In this document: positions 24,144 to 33,489 of the stretch, piece after piece
Layout of the letters: each line of letters begins with the position of its first letter
Numbering within the stretch: position 1 is the stretch's first letter
DNA from: DATCMH01 sp036563505
GTDB lineage: Bacteria; Pseudomonadota; Alphaproteobacteria; Rhizobiales; Beijerinckiaceae
DNA length: 64,000 nt
Direction of reading: 5' to 3'
Assembly (NCBI GenBank): GCA_036563505.1
Contig: DATCMH010000022.1
Coordinates: 1-64,000, forward strand
Translations under genes and position numbers: made by a program
The notes under the pieces: model-generated
Database searches by the model: none
What the model was told of the DNA's origin: nothing
The model's input: the letters and a program-made list of their open reading frames with translations, nothing else

Positions 24144-25262
24144 ATGACCCATGAATCGACTCGGCCCGGACGGGCGCGTCCGGCGAAAGCCGACACGGCT
24201 CTCGTGCTCGGCGGCGGCAACGCGCTCGGCGCCTATCTCGCCGGGGCCTGCGAGGTCCTGGACGAGCACGGCTTCGCCCCGGGCTGGATCGTCGGCGCCT
24301 CGGTCGGGGCGGTCACGGGCGCGATCCTCGCCGGGAACCCGCCCGAGGAGCGTCTGGCACGGCTGCGCCAGTTCTGGGCCGAGGCGGCACAGCACACCGG
24401 CCCGAGCCCGACCGACGCCCTCAAGCCGCGCCAGATCTACAACGGCCTGCACGCCCTCCACGCCCTCGCCTGGGGCCGCCCCAGCATCTACCGCCACCGC
24501 TGGCCGGGGCTCTGGTCCGCCCTGCCGGGCGTGCCGAACGACGTGGCCCTCTTCGATCACGGCCCCTTGAGCGACACGCTGGAGCGGCTCGTCGACTTCG
24601 GCCGCCTACGGGACGGCGAGACCCGCCTCACGGTGGGCTGCGTCGACGTCGAGAGCGGCCAGGAGGTCTACTTCGACAGCCACCGTGGCGGCATCCGTCC
24701 CGAGCACGTGCTCGCCAGCACGGCGATCCTGCCGGCCTTTCCGCCCATCGAGATCGAGGGGCGGCTCCTGTGCGATGCCGGCTACACGAACAACCTGCCC
24801 CTCGATCCGCTGTTCGAGACGGAGCCGGAGCGCGATCTTCTCTGTATCGCCCTCGATCTGTTCAGCCTCCAGGCGCCGCGTCCGGCCTCCCTGGATGCGG
24901 TGCTGGAGCGGGCGAACGACCTCATCTTCGCGAGCGCGCCGCGGCGGGCGATCGCAGGCCTGCGGCGGGAATACGCCCTGCGCGACGCGTTGCGCCCTGA
25001 CGGGCCCCGGGTGACCTTGCTCCACCTCGCCTATCAGACCGGCGCCGACGAACTCGCCTCCAAGAGCTTCGACTACTCGCCCTCCTCCGTGCGGGACCGC
25101 TGGGCCGCCGGGGCCGAGGACATGAAGGCCGGGCTGGCGCGGCTCGACGGCGCTCCCGGCCCGGGGCGCTTCACCTATCTCACCCGCGAGGATTTCGCGC
25201 CAAGGGGCGCCGAGGCCGTGAACTCATCGAGTGAGGAGGCTTCGGGTCGGGCCGTGGCCTAA
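24144..25262 (+). CDS. Patatin-like phospholipase family protein
   Basis: The 372-residue protein has the patatin fold features: an oxyanion-hole GGGNALGAYLAGA (near residue 20), nucleophile Ser in GASVGAVTG, and the catalytic Asp in CDAGYTNNLPLDP. It would hydrolyse acyl esters of lipids in the cytoplasm or at the membrane. I chose ATG 24144 because the 16 upstream codons overlap the end of the SDR gene and are not conserved. It ends 45 nt from the convergent ABC-F gene. The RssA-like group is the closest I can name. Confidence 0.9.
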   Translation: MTHESTRPGRARPAKADTALVLGGGNALGAYLAGACEVLDEHGFAPGWIVGASVGAVTGAILAGNPPEERLARLRQFWAEAAQHTGPSPTDALKPRQIYNGLHALHALAWGRPSIYRHRWPGLWSALPGVPNDVALFDHGPLSDTLERLVDFGRLRDGETRLTVGCVDVESGQEVYFDSHRGGIRPEHVLASTAILPAFPPIEIEGRLLCDAGYTNNLPLDPLFETEPERDLLCIALDLFSLQAPRPASLDAVLERANDLIFASAPRRAIAGLRREYALRDALRPDGPRVTLLHLAYQTGADELASKSFDYSPSSVRDRWAAGAEDMKAGLARLDGAPGPGRFTYLTREDFAPRGAEAVNSSSEEASGRAVA

Positions 25263-25306
25263 ACGTCGTCGACCCGCCTCGAACGCCCCGATTTCCGAGA
25301 ACCAAA

Positions 25307-26929
25307 TCAGCTCCGCAGCCCCGGCGCTTCCTGGCCCGTCCGGGCGACGTACTCGGTGTACCCGCCGCCGTACTGGTGGACGCCCTCGGGCGTGAGTTCG
25401 AGCACGCGGTTCGACAGGGCCGCCAGGAAATGGCGGTCGTGCGAGACGAACAGCATCGTGCCCTCGTAGCGGGAGAGGGCTTCGATCAGCATGCCCTTGG
25501 TCGCGATGTCGAGATGGTTCGTGGGCTCGTCGAGCACCAGGAGGTTCGGCGGCTCGAAGAGCATCCGGGCCATCACGAGCCGGGCCTTCTCGCCGCCCGA
25601 CAGCACCTGGCAGCGCTTCTCGACGTCGTCGCCCGAGAAGCCGAAACAACCCGCGAGCGCGCGCAAGGACCCCTGGCCGGCCTGCGGGAAGGCGTCCTCC
25701 AAGGTCTCGAACACCGTGCGCCCGCCCTCCAGCAGGTCCATGGCGTGCTGGGCGAAGTAGCCGAGCTTGACGCTGGCGCCGAGCGCCACCGTGCCGTCGT
25801 CGGGCTTGGCCGAGCCCGCCACGAGCTTCAAGAGCGTCGACTTGCCGGCGCCGTTGACGCCCATCACGCACCAGCGCTCCTTGCGCCGCACGGCGAAGTC
25901 GAGCCCGTCGTAGATCGTCCGGCGGCCATAGCGCTTCACCACCTTCTTGAGGCTGACCACCTCCTCGCCCGAGCGGGGCGCGGGCTGGAACTCGAACACC
26001 ACGGCCTGGCGGCGGCGGGGCGGCTCGACGCGCTCGATCTTGTCGAGCTTCTTGACCCGGCTCTGCACCTGGGCCGCATGCGAGGCCCGGGCCTTGAAGC
26101 GCTCGATGAACGCGATCTCCTTGGCGAGCATCGCTTGCTGGCGTTCGAACTGGGCCTGGGCTTGCGTCTCGTTGAGCGCGCGCTGCTGCTCGTAGAAGAG
26201 GTAATCGCCCGAATAGGTGGTGAGCGCCCCGCCGTCGATCTCGATCACCTTGGTGACGATCCGGTTCATGAACTCGCGGTCGTGCGAGGTCATCATCAGC
26301 GCGCCGTCGTAGTTCTTGAGGAAGGCTTCGAGCCAGATCAGGCTTTCGAGATCGAGGTGGTTGCTCGGCTCGTCGAGGAGCATGACGTCCGGCTTCATGA
26401 GCAGGATACGGCCCAAGGCGACGCGCATCTTCCAGCCGCCGGAAAGCGCACCGACGTCCCCGTCCATCATCTCCTGGCTGAAGCCGAGGCCCGCCAGAAC
26501 CTCGTAGGCCCGGCCCTCGAGCGCGTAGCCGTCGAGCTCCTCGAAGCGCGCCTGCACCTCGCCGTAGCGCTCGATGATCGCGTCCATCTCGTGGGCCCGC
26601 TCCGGATCGGCAAGCGCCGCTTCCAGCTCTTTGAGCTCGGCAGCGACCGCGCTCACCGGCCCGGCCCCGTCCATGACCTCGGCCACGGCGCTGCGGCCGG
26701 CCATCTCGCCGACATCCTGGCTGAAATAGCCGATGCTGATGCCCCGCTCCGTCGTGACCTGGCCCTCGTCGGGCTGCTCCTGCCCCGTCATCAGGCGAAA
26801 GAGCGTGGTCTTGCCGGCGCCGTTCGGGCCGACAAGGCCGACCTTCTCGCCCTTCTGGAGAGCGGCGGACGCCTCGATGAAGAGAAGCTGCTTGCCGTTC
26901 TGACGGCTGATCTTGTCGAGGCGGATCAT
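25307..26929 (-). CDS. ABC-F family ATPase (ribosome-associated type)
   Basis: The 540-residue protein has two ABC cassettes without membrane segments. Cassette 1: VGPNGAGKTTLF, LSGGWKMRVALGR, MLLDEPSNHLD. Cassette 2: GVNGAGKSTLLK, LSGGEKARLVMARML, LVLDEPTNHLD. Between them is the charged P-site-tRNA-interaction linker (about 250-310, rich in Gln, Arg and Lys). Such proteins act on the ribosome as translation factors or protect it from antibiotics. The group (Uup, YheS or EttA-like) cannot be fixed by eye, and no resistance role can be claimed. It ends near the patatin gene; aroE lies upstream on the same strand with about 96 nt between. Confidence 0.92.
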   Translation of the reverse strand: MIRLDKISRQNGKQLLFIEASAALQKGEKVGLVGPNGAGKTTLFRLMTGQEQPDEGQVTTERGISIGYFSQDVGEMAGRSAVAEVMDGAGPVSAVAAELKELEAALADPERAHEMDAIIERYGEVQARFEELDGYALEGRAYEVLAGLGFSQEMMDGDVGALSGGWKMRVALGRILLMKPDVMLLDEPSNHLDLESLIWLEAFLKNYDGALMMTSHDREFMNRIVTKVIEIDGGALTTYSGDYLFYEQQRALNETQAQAQFERQQAMLAKEIAFIERFKARASHAAQVQSRVKKLDKIERVEPPRRRQAVVFEFQPAPRSGEEVVSLKKVVKRYGRRTIYDGLDFAVRRKERWCVMGVNGAGKSTLLKLVAGSAKPDDGTVALGASVKLGYFAQHAMDLLEGGRTVFETLEDAFPQAGQGSLRALAGCFGFSGDDVEKRCQVLSGGEKARLVMARMLFEPPNLLVLDEPTNHLDIATKGMLIEALSRYEGTMLFVSHDRHFLAALSNRVLELTPEGVHQYGGGYTEYVARTGQEAPGLRS

Positions 26930-27025
26930 GATTTCGGTGCTGGCGGGGAGAAGCCAGGGCCTTACGCCATCCCGCCCGCGGGTGAAAGGCGCACACTGTC
27001 ACCGCAGGGGCCGCCGACTTGCGCG

Positions 27026-27892
27026 TCAGCCCGCGCCCATGGACGCGAACGTCAGCGCCATGCGCCGGGCGTCGGGCTCGCGCCCGGTGAAGAGCCGGAA
27101 GGCCGCGGCCGCCTGCCCAACGGCCATGCCGGTGCCGTCGAGGGTCCGGCAGCCGAGCGCCCGCGCTTGGCGCAGCAGCTCGGTCTCGAGGGGGAAGTAG
27201 ATGATGTCGGCAACCCAAAGGTCCGGCCGGAGCAGGCCGGCGTCGAGCGGCAGGCCCGGATAGGCCGCCATGCCGACCGGCGTCGCGTTGACGAGGCCGT
27301 CGGCCGCGCGGATCGCCGCCGCGTGGTTCGCGCCGGCCCGGGCCCGCCCGGCCCCGAACCGGCGGCAAAGGGTATGGGCGAGCGCCTCCGCCCGCGCCGT
27401 CTCGACGTCGAGGAGAGCGAGCTCCCCCGCCCCGAGGGTCAGGAGAGCGTAGGCGACCGCCGCGCCGGCACCGCCCGCGCCGAGCTGAACCACCTGGTCC
27501 AAGGGCGCGCCGGTCATCTCTCGGCGAAAAGCCTCCGCGAAGCCCGACCAATCGGTGTTGTGCCCGATCCGGCGCCCGGCCCGGAACAGGACCGTGTTGA
27601 CCGCGCCGAGATCCCGGGCGTCCTCGGACAGATCGTCGAGATGGGCGAGCACGCGCTGCTTGCACGGATGCGTGATATTCAGGCCCGAGAAGCCGGTCAG
27701 CTCGGCCGCGCGCAGGAGATCGGGCAGGGCCTCGGGACCGAGCCCGAGTGGTGTCAGATCGAGCAGGCGGTAGACGAGCCGCAGGCCCTGCGCCTCGGCC
27801 TCGGCCATGTGCATCTCGGGCGTGCGCGAGGCCTGGATATCCTGTCCGATCAGCCCGAGCAGGACCGACGGTTTGAGTTCGATGGCGGTCAC
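27026..27892 (-). CDS. aroE: Shikimate/quinate dehydrogenase
   Basis: This 288-residue enzyme reduces 3-dehydroshikimate to shikimate (or oxidises quinate). The substrate site reads SRTPEMH instead of the SKSP of classical AroE, and NITHPCKQ contains the catalytic Lys. NTDWSGF supplies the catalytic Asp, and the NAD(P) loop is LGAGGAGAAVAYALL. The SxTP variant is found in YdiB/QsuD-type enzymes that also act on quinate, so the role may be catabolic. GTG 27892 begins the family-conserved start. A divergent aldehyde oxidoreductase operon begins about 300 nt away. Confidence 0.88.
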   Translation of the reverse strand: MTAIELKPSVLLGLIGQDIQASRTPEMHMAEAEAQGLRLVYRLLDLTPLGLGPEALPDLLRAAELTGFSGLNITHPCKQRVLAHLDDLSEDARDLGAVNTVLFRAGRRIGHNTDWSGFAEAFRREMTGAPLDQVVQLGAGGAGAAVAYALLTLGAGELALLDVETARAEALAHTLCRRFGAGRARAGANHAAAIRAADGLVNATPVGMAAYPGLPLDAGLLRPDLWVADIIYFPLETELLRQARALGCRTLDGTGMAVGQAAAAFRLFTGREPDARRMALTFASMGAG

Positions 27893-28189
27893 GGCAACAA
27901 CCCTTCGGTCAGGAGCTCACCTTACTTTTCGGCGAGCCGGACCTGATGTCGGCTCCCCAGGGCGCGGTCAATCGCCAGGCCGCTCGAGCGTGCCACAGAC
28001 CCTTGGACACGGTCGGGTCAGCAACCACGACGGACGCCCGACCGATAACGGAAATGAGATCACGATCTCCGATCTACGTGAGAACCATTCCAACGTGACG
28101 CGAGTTGTCGGCCGTATCGGTCGCCGCGCGAGGGGGCGCGACCGCCCCGCGAGGCACGCCGACGGCCGGCGCCGAACAGGAGACGTCCT
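27893..28189. other. Divergent intergenic region between aroE and the paoABC operon
   Basis: The 297 bp hold the promoters of both neighbours. The notable feature is the palindrome at 28056-28069, listed separately. Short open frames cover the region but show no coding character. Confidence 0.4.
28056..28069. promoter_or_regulatory. Short palindrome upstream of the aldehyde oxidoreductase operon
   Basis: GAGATC (28056-28061), AC, GATCTC (28064-28069) form a perfect inverted repeat about 120 nt before the paoA start, followed by a further GATC. It could be a regulator site for the divergent aroE/pao pair. No regulator gene is adjacent, and a 6-bp repeat can occur by chance. Confidence 0.3.
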
Positions 28190-28855
28190 GTGCCAGACCA
28201 TCACGACGAACCTCAGATCACCCGCCGGGCGGCGGTTGCCGGAGCCGCATCCCTCGCGGTTCTCGCGACGCTGCCGCACGAAGGCATCGCGCAGGAGGCA
28301 ACCAGCATGGCCAACCCCACGGGTGCGACCGCCGGCTTCCAGCCGACGATGCCGGTCGCCTTCACGGTCAACGGGCAGGCGGCGAACCTCACGCTCGATC
28401 CGCGCGTCACGCTGCTTGATGCCCTGCGCGAGCACCTCCACCTGACGGGCTCCAAGAAGGGCTGCGACCACGGCCAGTGCGGCGCCTGCACCGTGATGGT
28501 CAACGGGCGGCGTATCCTGTCCTGCCTCAACCTCGCAGTGATGCACGAAGGCGCCGAGATCACCACGATCGAGGGGCTCGGCACCCCTGAGAACCTGCAC
28601 CCGATGCAGGCGGCCTTCGTCAAGCACGACGGCTACCAGTGCGGCTATTGCACGCCGGGCCAGATCTGCTCCAGCGTTGCCATGCTGGAGGAGATCAAGG
28701 CCGGCATCCCGAGCCACGTCACGGCCGATCTCACCGCGCCGGTGCAGCTCACCGAAGCCGAGATCCGCGAGCGCCTGAGCGGAAACCTCTGCCGCTGCGG
28801 GGCCTATTCCAACATCGTCGAAGCGGTCACCGAAGTCGCCGGGAGGCAGGGATGA
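28190..28855 (+). CDS. paoA: Aldehyde oxidoreductase iron-sulfur subunit, Tat-exported (PaoA-like)
   Basis: The 221-residue subunit carries two [2Fe-2S] clusters for a molybdenum hydroxylase. A Tat signal (ITRRAAVAGAASLAVLA) at the N-terminus marks export of the folded complex to the periplasm, as in E. coli PaoABC. The plant-type cluster motif is GCDHGQCGACTVMVNG with the later Cys in ILSCLN, and the second cluster uses GYQCGYCTPGQ and GNLCRCGAY. The GTG start at 28190 has AGGAGA six bases upstream. It overlaps the FAD subunit by 4 nt. Confidence 0.92.
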   Translation: MPDHHDEPQITRRAAVAGAASLAVLATLPHEGIAQEATSMANPTGATAGFQPTMPVAFTVNGQAANLTLDPRVTLLDALREHLHLTGSKKGCDHGQCGACTVMVNGRRILSCLNLAVMHEGAEITTIEGLGTPENLHPMQAAFVKHDGYQCGYCTPGQICSSVAMLEEIKAGIPSHVTADLTAPVQLTEAEIRERLSGNLCRCGAYSNIVEAVTEVAGRQG

Positions 28856-29802
28856 AACCGTTCACCTACGAGCGCGCATCGGCCCCCGCCGAGGCCGCGG
28901 CGGCCGTCGCCCGGACGCCGGGCGCGAAGTTCATCGCCGGCGGGACGAATCTGCTCGATCTCATGAAATTGCAGATCGAGACGCCGACGCATCTCGTTGA
29001 CGTCAACCGCCTCGGCCTCGACAAGATCGAGTCGACCCCAGAAGGGGGCCTTCGCATCGGCGCGCTGGTGCGCAACACCGATCTCGCCTCCGACGAGCGG
29101 GTCCGGCGCGATTACGGCGTCCTGTCGCGGGCGCTGTCCGCCGGCGCTACGGGCCAGCTCCGCAACCAGGCGACGACGGCGGGCAACCTCCTGCAGCGCA
29201 CCCGCTGCCCCTACTTCTACGACACGGCGCAGGCCTGCAACAAACGCCAGCCCGGCTCGGGCTGCTCGGCCCTCGACGGGGTGAGCCGCCAGCTCGCGGT
29301 CATCGGCTCGAGCGAGGCCTGCATCGCGACGCACCCCTCCGACATGGCGGTGGCCATGCGCGTGCTCGACGCCACCGTCGAGACCGTGAAGGCCGACGGC
29401 TCCAACCGGGCGATCCCGATGGCCGAGTTCCATCGCCTGCCCGGCGACACGCCGCAGATCGACACGGTTCTTCAGGGGGACGAGCTGATTACCGCTGTCA
29501 CCCTGCCGAAGCCCGCCGGGGGCAAGCAGTTCTACCGCAAGGTGCGCGACCGCGCGTCCTACGCCTTCGCCCTCGTCTCTGTGGCGGCCATCATCCAGCG
29601 GGACGGGACGGGCAAGGTCGCGCTGGGTGGGGTCGCGCACAAGCCGTGGCGGGTCGAGGCGGCGGAAGCCGAACTCTCCCGCGGGGCCAAGGCAACGGCC
29701 GCTGCCATGCTCGCCGGCGCCAAGCCGACCCACGACAACGCCTTCAAGCTTCCGCTGGTCGAGCGCACGCTCGCTGCGGTGCTCGCCGACGCGAGGGCCT
29801 GA
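28852..29802 (+). CDS. paoB: Aldehyde oxidoreductase FAD subunit (PaoB-like)
   Basis: The 316-residue subunit binds FAD (FIAGGTNLLDLMKLQIE near residue 25; GQLRNQATTAGNLLQ). An extra Cys-rich insertion, CPYFYDTAQACNKRQPGSGC, matches the [4Fe-4S]-binding loop of E. coli PaoB that normal xanthine dehydrogenases lack. It passes electrons from the iron-sulfur subunit to an external acceptor. It has no export signal and must travel with PaoA through the Tat system. The start overlaps paoA, and paoC begins 4 nt after its stop. Confidence 0.92.
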   Translation: MKPFTYERASAPAEAAAAVARTPGAKFIAGGTNLLDLMKLQIETPTHLVDVNRLGLDKIESTPEGGLRIGALVRNTDLASDERVRRDYGVLSRALSAGATGQLRNQATTAGNLLQRTRCPYFYDTAQACNKRQPGSGCSALDGVSRQLAVIGSSEACIATHPSDMAVAMRVLDATVETVKADGSNRAIPMAEFHRLPGDTPQIDTVLQGDELITAVTLPKPAGGKQFYRKVRDRASYAFALVSVAAIIQRDGTGKVALGGVAHKPWRVEAAEAELSRGAKATAAAMLAGAKPTHDNAFKLPLVERTLAAVLADARA

Positions 29803-29806
29803 CGCC

Positions 29807-32023
29807 ATGAAGTTCGACACTCCTGCCGGCACGAACCCGATCGATCAGCTGAAAGTCGTCGGCCGCGCCACCGACCGCATCGACGGCAAGTACAAGACGA
29901 CCGGGACCGCTCCTTACGCTTACGAGCGCCACGACGTCGCGCCGAACCAGGCCTACGGCTTCGTGCTCGGCGCCGGCATCCCGAAGGGCCGTGTCCGCAC
30001 GATGCACCTTCAGGCGGCGAAGGCCGCGCCCGGCGTGCTCGCCATCGTGACGACGCTCGACATGCCCCGCATGGAACGCGGCAAGATGAACGCGGCCTAC
30101 CTCTTCGGCGGCTCCGAGGTGCAGCATTATCATCAGGCCATCGCCGTGGTCGTCGCGGAGACCTTCGAGCAGGCCCGGGATGCGGCGGCGCTGATCCGCG
30201 TCGACTACGACACCGAGCCCGGCAAGTTCGATCTGGCGGCCGAGGCGCCGAACGCTCCGCCCGTGCCGGGCGACAGCGAGGAGGGCAGCGGCGGGCCGCC
30301 GGAGGAGCGGATCGGCGATTTCGAGGGCGCTTTCGCCAGCGCGCCGGTCAAGCTCGACGCGCGCTACACCACGTCTGACGAGAGCCATGCCGCCATGGAG
30401 CCCCATGCCACGATCGCGGCGTGGCAGGGCGACAAGCTCACGCTCTGGACGTCGAACCAGATGATCGCCTGGGGCAAGGGCTCCATCGCCAAGATCTTCG
30501 GGCTGAAACCTGAGAACGTGCGGCTCGATTCTCCTTACGTCGGCGGCGGCTTCGGCTCGAAGCTGTTCATCCGGGCGGACGCGGTGCTCGCGGCGCTCGG
30601 CGCGAAGGCGGCCGGACGCCCCGTCAAGGTGACCTTGACCCGTCCGCTGATTGCCAACAACACCACGCACCGGCCGGCAACGATCCAACGCATCCGCATC
30701 GGGGCAACGCAGGACGGCCGCATCACGGCCATCGCCCACGAGAGCACCTCGGGCAACCTCCCGGACGGCGATCCCGAGACGGCCGTGTCCCAGACGCAGC
30801 TGCTCTACGCCGGCGCGAACCGCCTGACCTCTTTGCGGCTCGCCCATCTCGACCTGCCCGAGGGCAACGCCATGCGGGCGCCCGGCGAGGCGCCCGGCAT
30901 GATGGCGCTCGAGGTGGCGATGGACGAGATGGCCGAGAAGCTCGGCCTCGACCCGATCGAGTTCCGGATCCGCAACGACACCCAGGTCGACCCGGAGAAC
31001 CACGAGCGCCGCTTCTCGCAGCGCGACCTCATCGGCTGCCTGCGGCTCGGTGCGGAGCGCTTCGGCTGGAGCAAGCGTCAGGCGCCAGGCCAGGTGCGCG
31101 ACGGGCGCTGGCTCGTCGGCATGGGCGTCGCGGCGGGCTTTCGCAACAACCTCCTGATGAAGTCGGCGGCGCGCGTCCGGCTCAACCGCGAGGGCGTCGT
31201 CACGGTTGAGACGGATATGACCGACATCGGCACCGGCACCTACACCATCATCGCCCAGACCGCGGCGGAGATGATGGGCGTGCCGCTGGAGAAGGTGGTC
31301 GTGCGCCTCGGCGACTCCGACCTCCCAGCCTCTGCGGGTTCGGGCGGGCAATGGGGCGCCAACAATTCCACTGCCGGCGTCTACGCGGCCTGCGTCAAGC
31401 TGCGCGAGGCGGTGGCCCAGAAGCTCGGGATCAACTCGGCCGACGCCGCCTTCGCCGACGGCCAGGTGCGCGCCGGCAACCGCAGCCTGGCGCTGGCGGA
31501 CGCCGCGCGGGACGGCGAGCTCGTCGCGGAGGACGCCATCGAGTACGGCGATCTCGGCAAGCGCTACCAGCAATCTACCTTCGCGGGCCACTTCGTCGAG
31601 GTCGGCGTCGACGCCTATACGGCCGAGGTGCGGGTGCGCCGCATGCTGGCCGTCTGCGCCGCCGGGCGCATCCTCAACCCGAAATCGGCCCGCAGCCAGG
31701 TGATCGGCGCGATGACGATGGCGGTGGGCTCGGCGCTCACCGAGAAGCTCGAGGTGGACAAGCGCCGCGGCTTCTTCGTCAACCACGATCTCGCCGGCTA
31801 CGAGGTGCCGGTCCATGCCGACATCCCGCATCAGGAGGTCATCTTCCTCGACGAGACCGACCCGATCTCCTCGCCCATGAAGGCGAAGGGCGTGGGCGAG
31901 CTCGGTATCTGCGGCGTCGGCGGCGCGATTGGCAACGCGGTCTACAACGCCACCGGCGTGCGGGTGCGCGACTATCCCATCACCCTCGACAAGCTCCTGA
32001 CGAAGCTGCCCGAGACGGCGTGA
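29807..32023 (+). CDS. paoC: Aldehyde oxidoreductase molybdenum-binding subunit (PaoC-like)
   Basis: The 738-residue catalytic subunit holds the molybdopterin-cytosine-dinucleotide cofactor. Recognisable blocks are VVGRATDRIDGKYKTTGTA at the start, the PYVGGGFGSK cofactor loop, GEAPGMMALEVAMDE, GSGGQWGANN and KGVGELGICGVGGAIGNAV, whose Glu is the base in the active site. Substrates in E. coli are aromatic aldehydes, and a detoxifying role is likely here. Cofactor-insertion genes (paoD/xdhC) do not follow, so insertion must rely on genes elsewhere. A long inverted repeat lies directly downstream. Confidence 0.92.
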   Translation: MKFDTPAGTNPIDQLKVVGRATDRIDGKYKTTGTAPYAYERHDVAPNQAYGFVLGAGIPKGRVRTMHLQAAKAAPGVLAIVTTLDMPRMERGKMNAAYLFGGSEVQHYHQAIAVVVAETFEQARDAAALIRVDYDTEPGKFDLAAEAPNAPPVPGDSEEGSGGPPEERIGDFEGAFASAPVKLDARYTTSDESHAAMEPHATIAAWQGDKLTLWTSNQMIAWGKGSIAKIFGLKPENVRLDSPYVGGGFGSKLFIRADAVLAALGAKAAGRPVKVTLTRPLIANNTTHRPATIQRIRIGATQDGRITAIAHESTSGNLPDGDPETAVSQTQLLYAGANRLTSLRLAHLDLPEGNAMRAPGEAPGMMALEVAMDEMAEKLGLDPIEFRIRNDTQVDPENHERRFSQRDLIGCLRLGAERFGWSKRQAPGQVRDGRWLVGMGVAAGFRNNLLMKSAARVRLNREGVVTVETDMTDIGTGTYTIIAQTAAEMMGVPLEKVVVRLGDSDLPASAGSGGQWGANNSTAGVYAACVKLREAVAQKLGINSADAAFADGQVRAGNRSLALADAARDGELVAEDAIEYGDLGKRYQQSTFAGHFVEVGVDAYTAEVRVRRMLAVCAAGRILNPKSARSQVIGAMTMAVGSALTEKLEVDKRRGFFVNHDLAGYEVPVHADIPHQEVIFLDETDPISSPMKAKGVGELGICGVGGAIGNAVYNATGVRVRDYPITLDKLLTKLPETA

Positions 32024-32092
32024 GCGGGCGGGCGAGGTCGGGCCTGTTCTCTGGGAGGTTGGCCCGCAGTAGGGGGCTGGTCCCACCCACTC

Positions 32093-32204
32093 ACCTCATC
32101 CTGAGGTGCGAAGGCGAAGCCTGAGCCTCGAAGGAGGGCTCCAGTGACGTATACGGTCCTGGAGCCCTCCTTCGAGGGCGCTTCGCGCCACCTCAGGATG
32201 AGGT
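32093..32204. repeat. Long palindromic repeat (family C) downstream of paoC
   Basis: Outer arms ACCTCATCCTGAGGTG (32093-32108) and CACCTCAGGATGAGGT (32189-32204) are perfect inverted copies, each itself near-palindromic. Inner arms of 18 bp (32127-32144 and 32159-32176, reading CTCGAAGGAGGGCTCCAG) close a 14-nt loop. Repeats beginning CCTCATCCTGAGG are common between genes in many Hyphomicrobiales genomes. It fills the gap between convergent paoC and trpA and could end transcription from both sides. Confidence 0.85.
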
Positions 32205-32281
32205 GTGGGGTGGGACGGCCATCTTTTCCGGCCAGTCTCTGAGCTCGATTGCCCGCCGGCTTGAGGGCGGAGCGGCATCTT

Positions 32282-33121
32282 TCAAGCGGCTTGCGCTTTG
32301 CGCGTGGAGCGCACGCCTGCCGCGAGCTCCTGGACGAGGCCGGTCACGGCCGCGACGCTGCCGGCCGTCGCGCGGCCCTCGCCGTCGAGGGTGGCGCGCA
32401 ACGCGTCGATGAGGGCCGTGCCGACGACGACCCCGTCGGCGCCCCGCGCGATGGCGGCCGCATGCGCCCCGGTCTTCACCCCGAAGCCGACGACGACGGG
32501 CAAGGGCGTGTGGCGCTTGATCCGCCCCACCGCGTCGGACACGCGGTCGAAATCGGGCGTCGCCGCGCCGGTAATGCCCGTGATCGAGACGTAGTAGACG
32601 AAGCCTGCCGTGTTCGCGAGAACGGCCGGGAGCCGCCGGTCGTCCGTCGTCGGGGTCGCGAGCCGAATGAAGGCAAGGCCGGCCTCCAGCGCCGGCAGGC
32701 AGAGCTCGTCGTCCTCCTCCGGAGGCAGGTCGACGATGATGAGCCCGTCGACCCCGGCCGCTTTCGCGTCCGCGAGGAAGCGCGGGACGCCGTATTGAAA
32801 AAGCGGGTTGTAGTAGCCCATCAGGATGATAGGCGTCGTGGCGTTCGCTTCGCGGAAACGCCGCACGAGGTCCAGGGTTTTCGCGGTGGTCTGCCCCGCC
32901 TTGAGCGCCCGCAGGCCGGCGGCCTGGATCGAGGGGCCGTCGGCCATCGGATCGGTGAAGGGAAGCCCGAGCTCGACGATGTCGGCGCCCGCTTCGGCCA
33001 GGCCCTGCAGGATCGCAAAGGAGGTCGCCGGGTCCGGGTCGCCTGCCATGACGTAGGTGACGAGCGCGGCGCGGCTCTCGGCGCGGGCGCGGGCGAAGGC
33101 TTGGTCGAGGCGGGCGGTCAT
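32282..33121 (-). CDS. trpA: Tryptophan synthase alpha chain
   Basis: TrpA (279 residues) cleaves indole-3-glycerol phosphate to indole for the TrpB subunit. The catalytic Glu in DIVELGLPFTDPMADGPSIQ and the Asp of the same block are present. LLVD-like LIIVDLPPEE, GFVYYVSITGITGA and the phosphate-binding GFGVKTG also fit. In most alphaproteobacteria trpA follows trpF and trpB, but here neither is adjacent. The upstream neighbours are small unrelated genes, so trpA is separated from trpB or the window misses it. Confidence 0.95.
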   Translation of the reverse strand: MTARLDQAFARARAESRAALVTYVMAGDPDPATSFAILQGLAEAGADIVELGLPFTDPMADGPSIQAAGLRALKAGQTTAKTLDLVRRFREANATTPIILMGYYNPLFQYGVPRFLADAKAAGVDGLIIVDLPPEEDDELCLPALEAGLAFIRLATPTTDDRRLPAVLANTAGFVYYVSITGITGAATPDFDRVSDAVGRIKRHTPLPVVVGFGVKTGAHAAAIARGADGVVVGTALIDALRATLDGEGRATAGSVAAVTGLVQELAAGVRSTRKAQAA

Positions 33122-33287
33122 GGCCCGGTGGCTAGCACGGGGGCGACGAGGGGGGAAGATCGGGCGACAGGCTGCCCGGACGCCTTCGGCCCGGCTTGAT
33201 CCTCCTCGCGGCGCTCCGACCAGCCGATGCGGACGGGCAGGCCCTGGTACGTTTGCGGGTGCGGAGGTCCGGAAAAGAGCCGGGCCT

Positions 33288-33464
33288 TCAGCCCTCCGCC
33301 TTGCCGCCCTGCCCCTGCTTGGCGCCTTCGCCCATCGGGTTGGTGGCGTCCTCGCCCGCGGGATCGTCGTCCGTGCGCCCCTGCGGGGTCAGGCGCGGGC
33401 GGTCGATGGAAAGGTCTTCGAGGTTATCGTCGAGGCTCTCCGAGCCCTTCTTGCCGTCGCTCAT
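33288..33464 (-). CDS. Small disordered acidic protein (58 aa)
   Basis: I do not recognise this 58-residue product (MSDGKKGSESLDDNLEDLS...). It is rich in Asp, Glu, Gly, Lys and Pro, has no hydrophobic core and is predicted by eye to be disordered. ATG 33464 has GGAG upstream at good spacing; a further 14 codons are open but begin without such a site. It is the last of four similar small genes on the same strand, which look like an operon. Confidence 0.5.
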   Translation of the reverse strand: MSDGKKGSESLDDNLEDLSIDRPRLTPQGRTDDDPAGEDATNPMGEGAKQGQGGKAEG

Positions 33465-33489
33465 CGTGACATCTCCGCCGGGGTTCATC

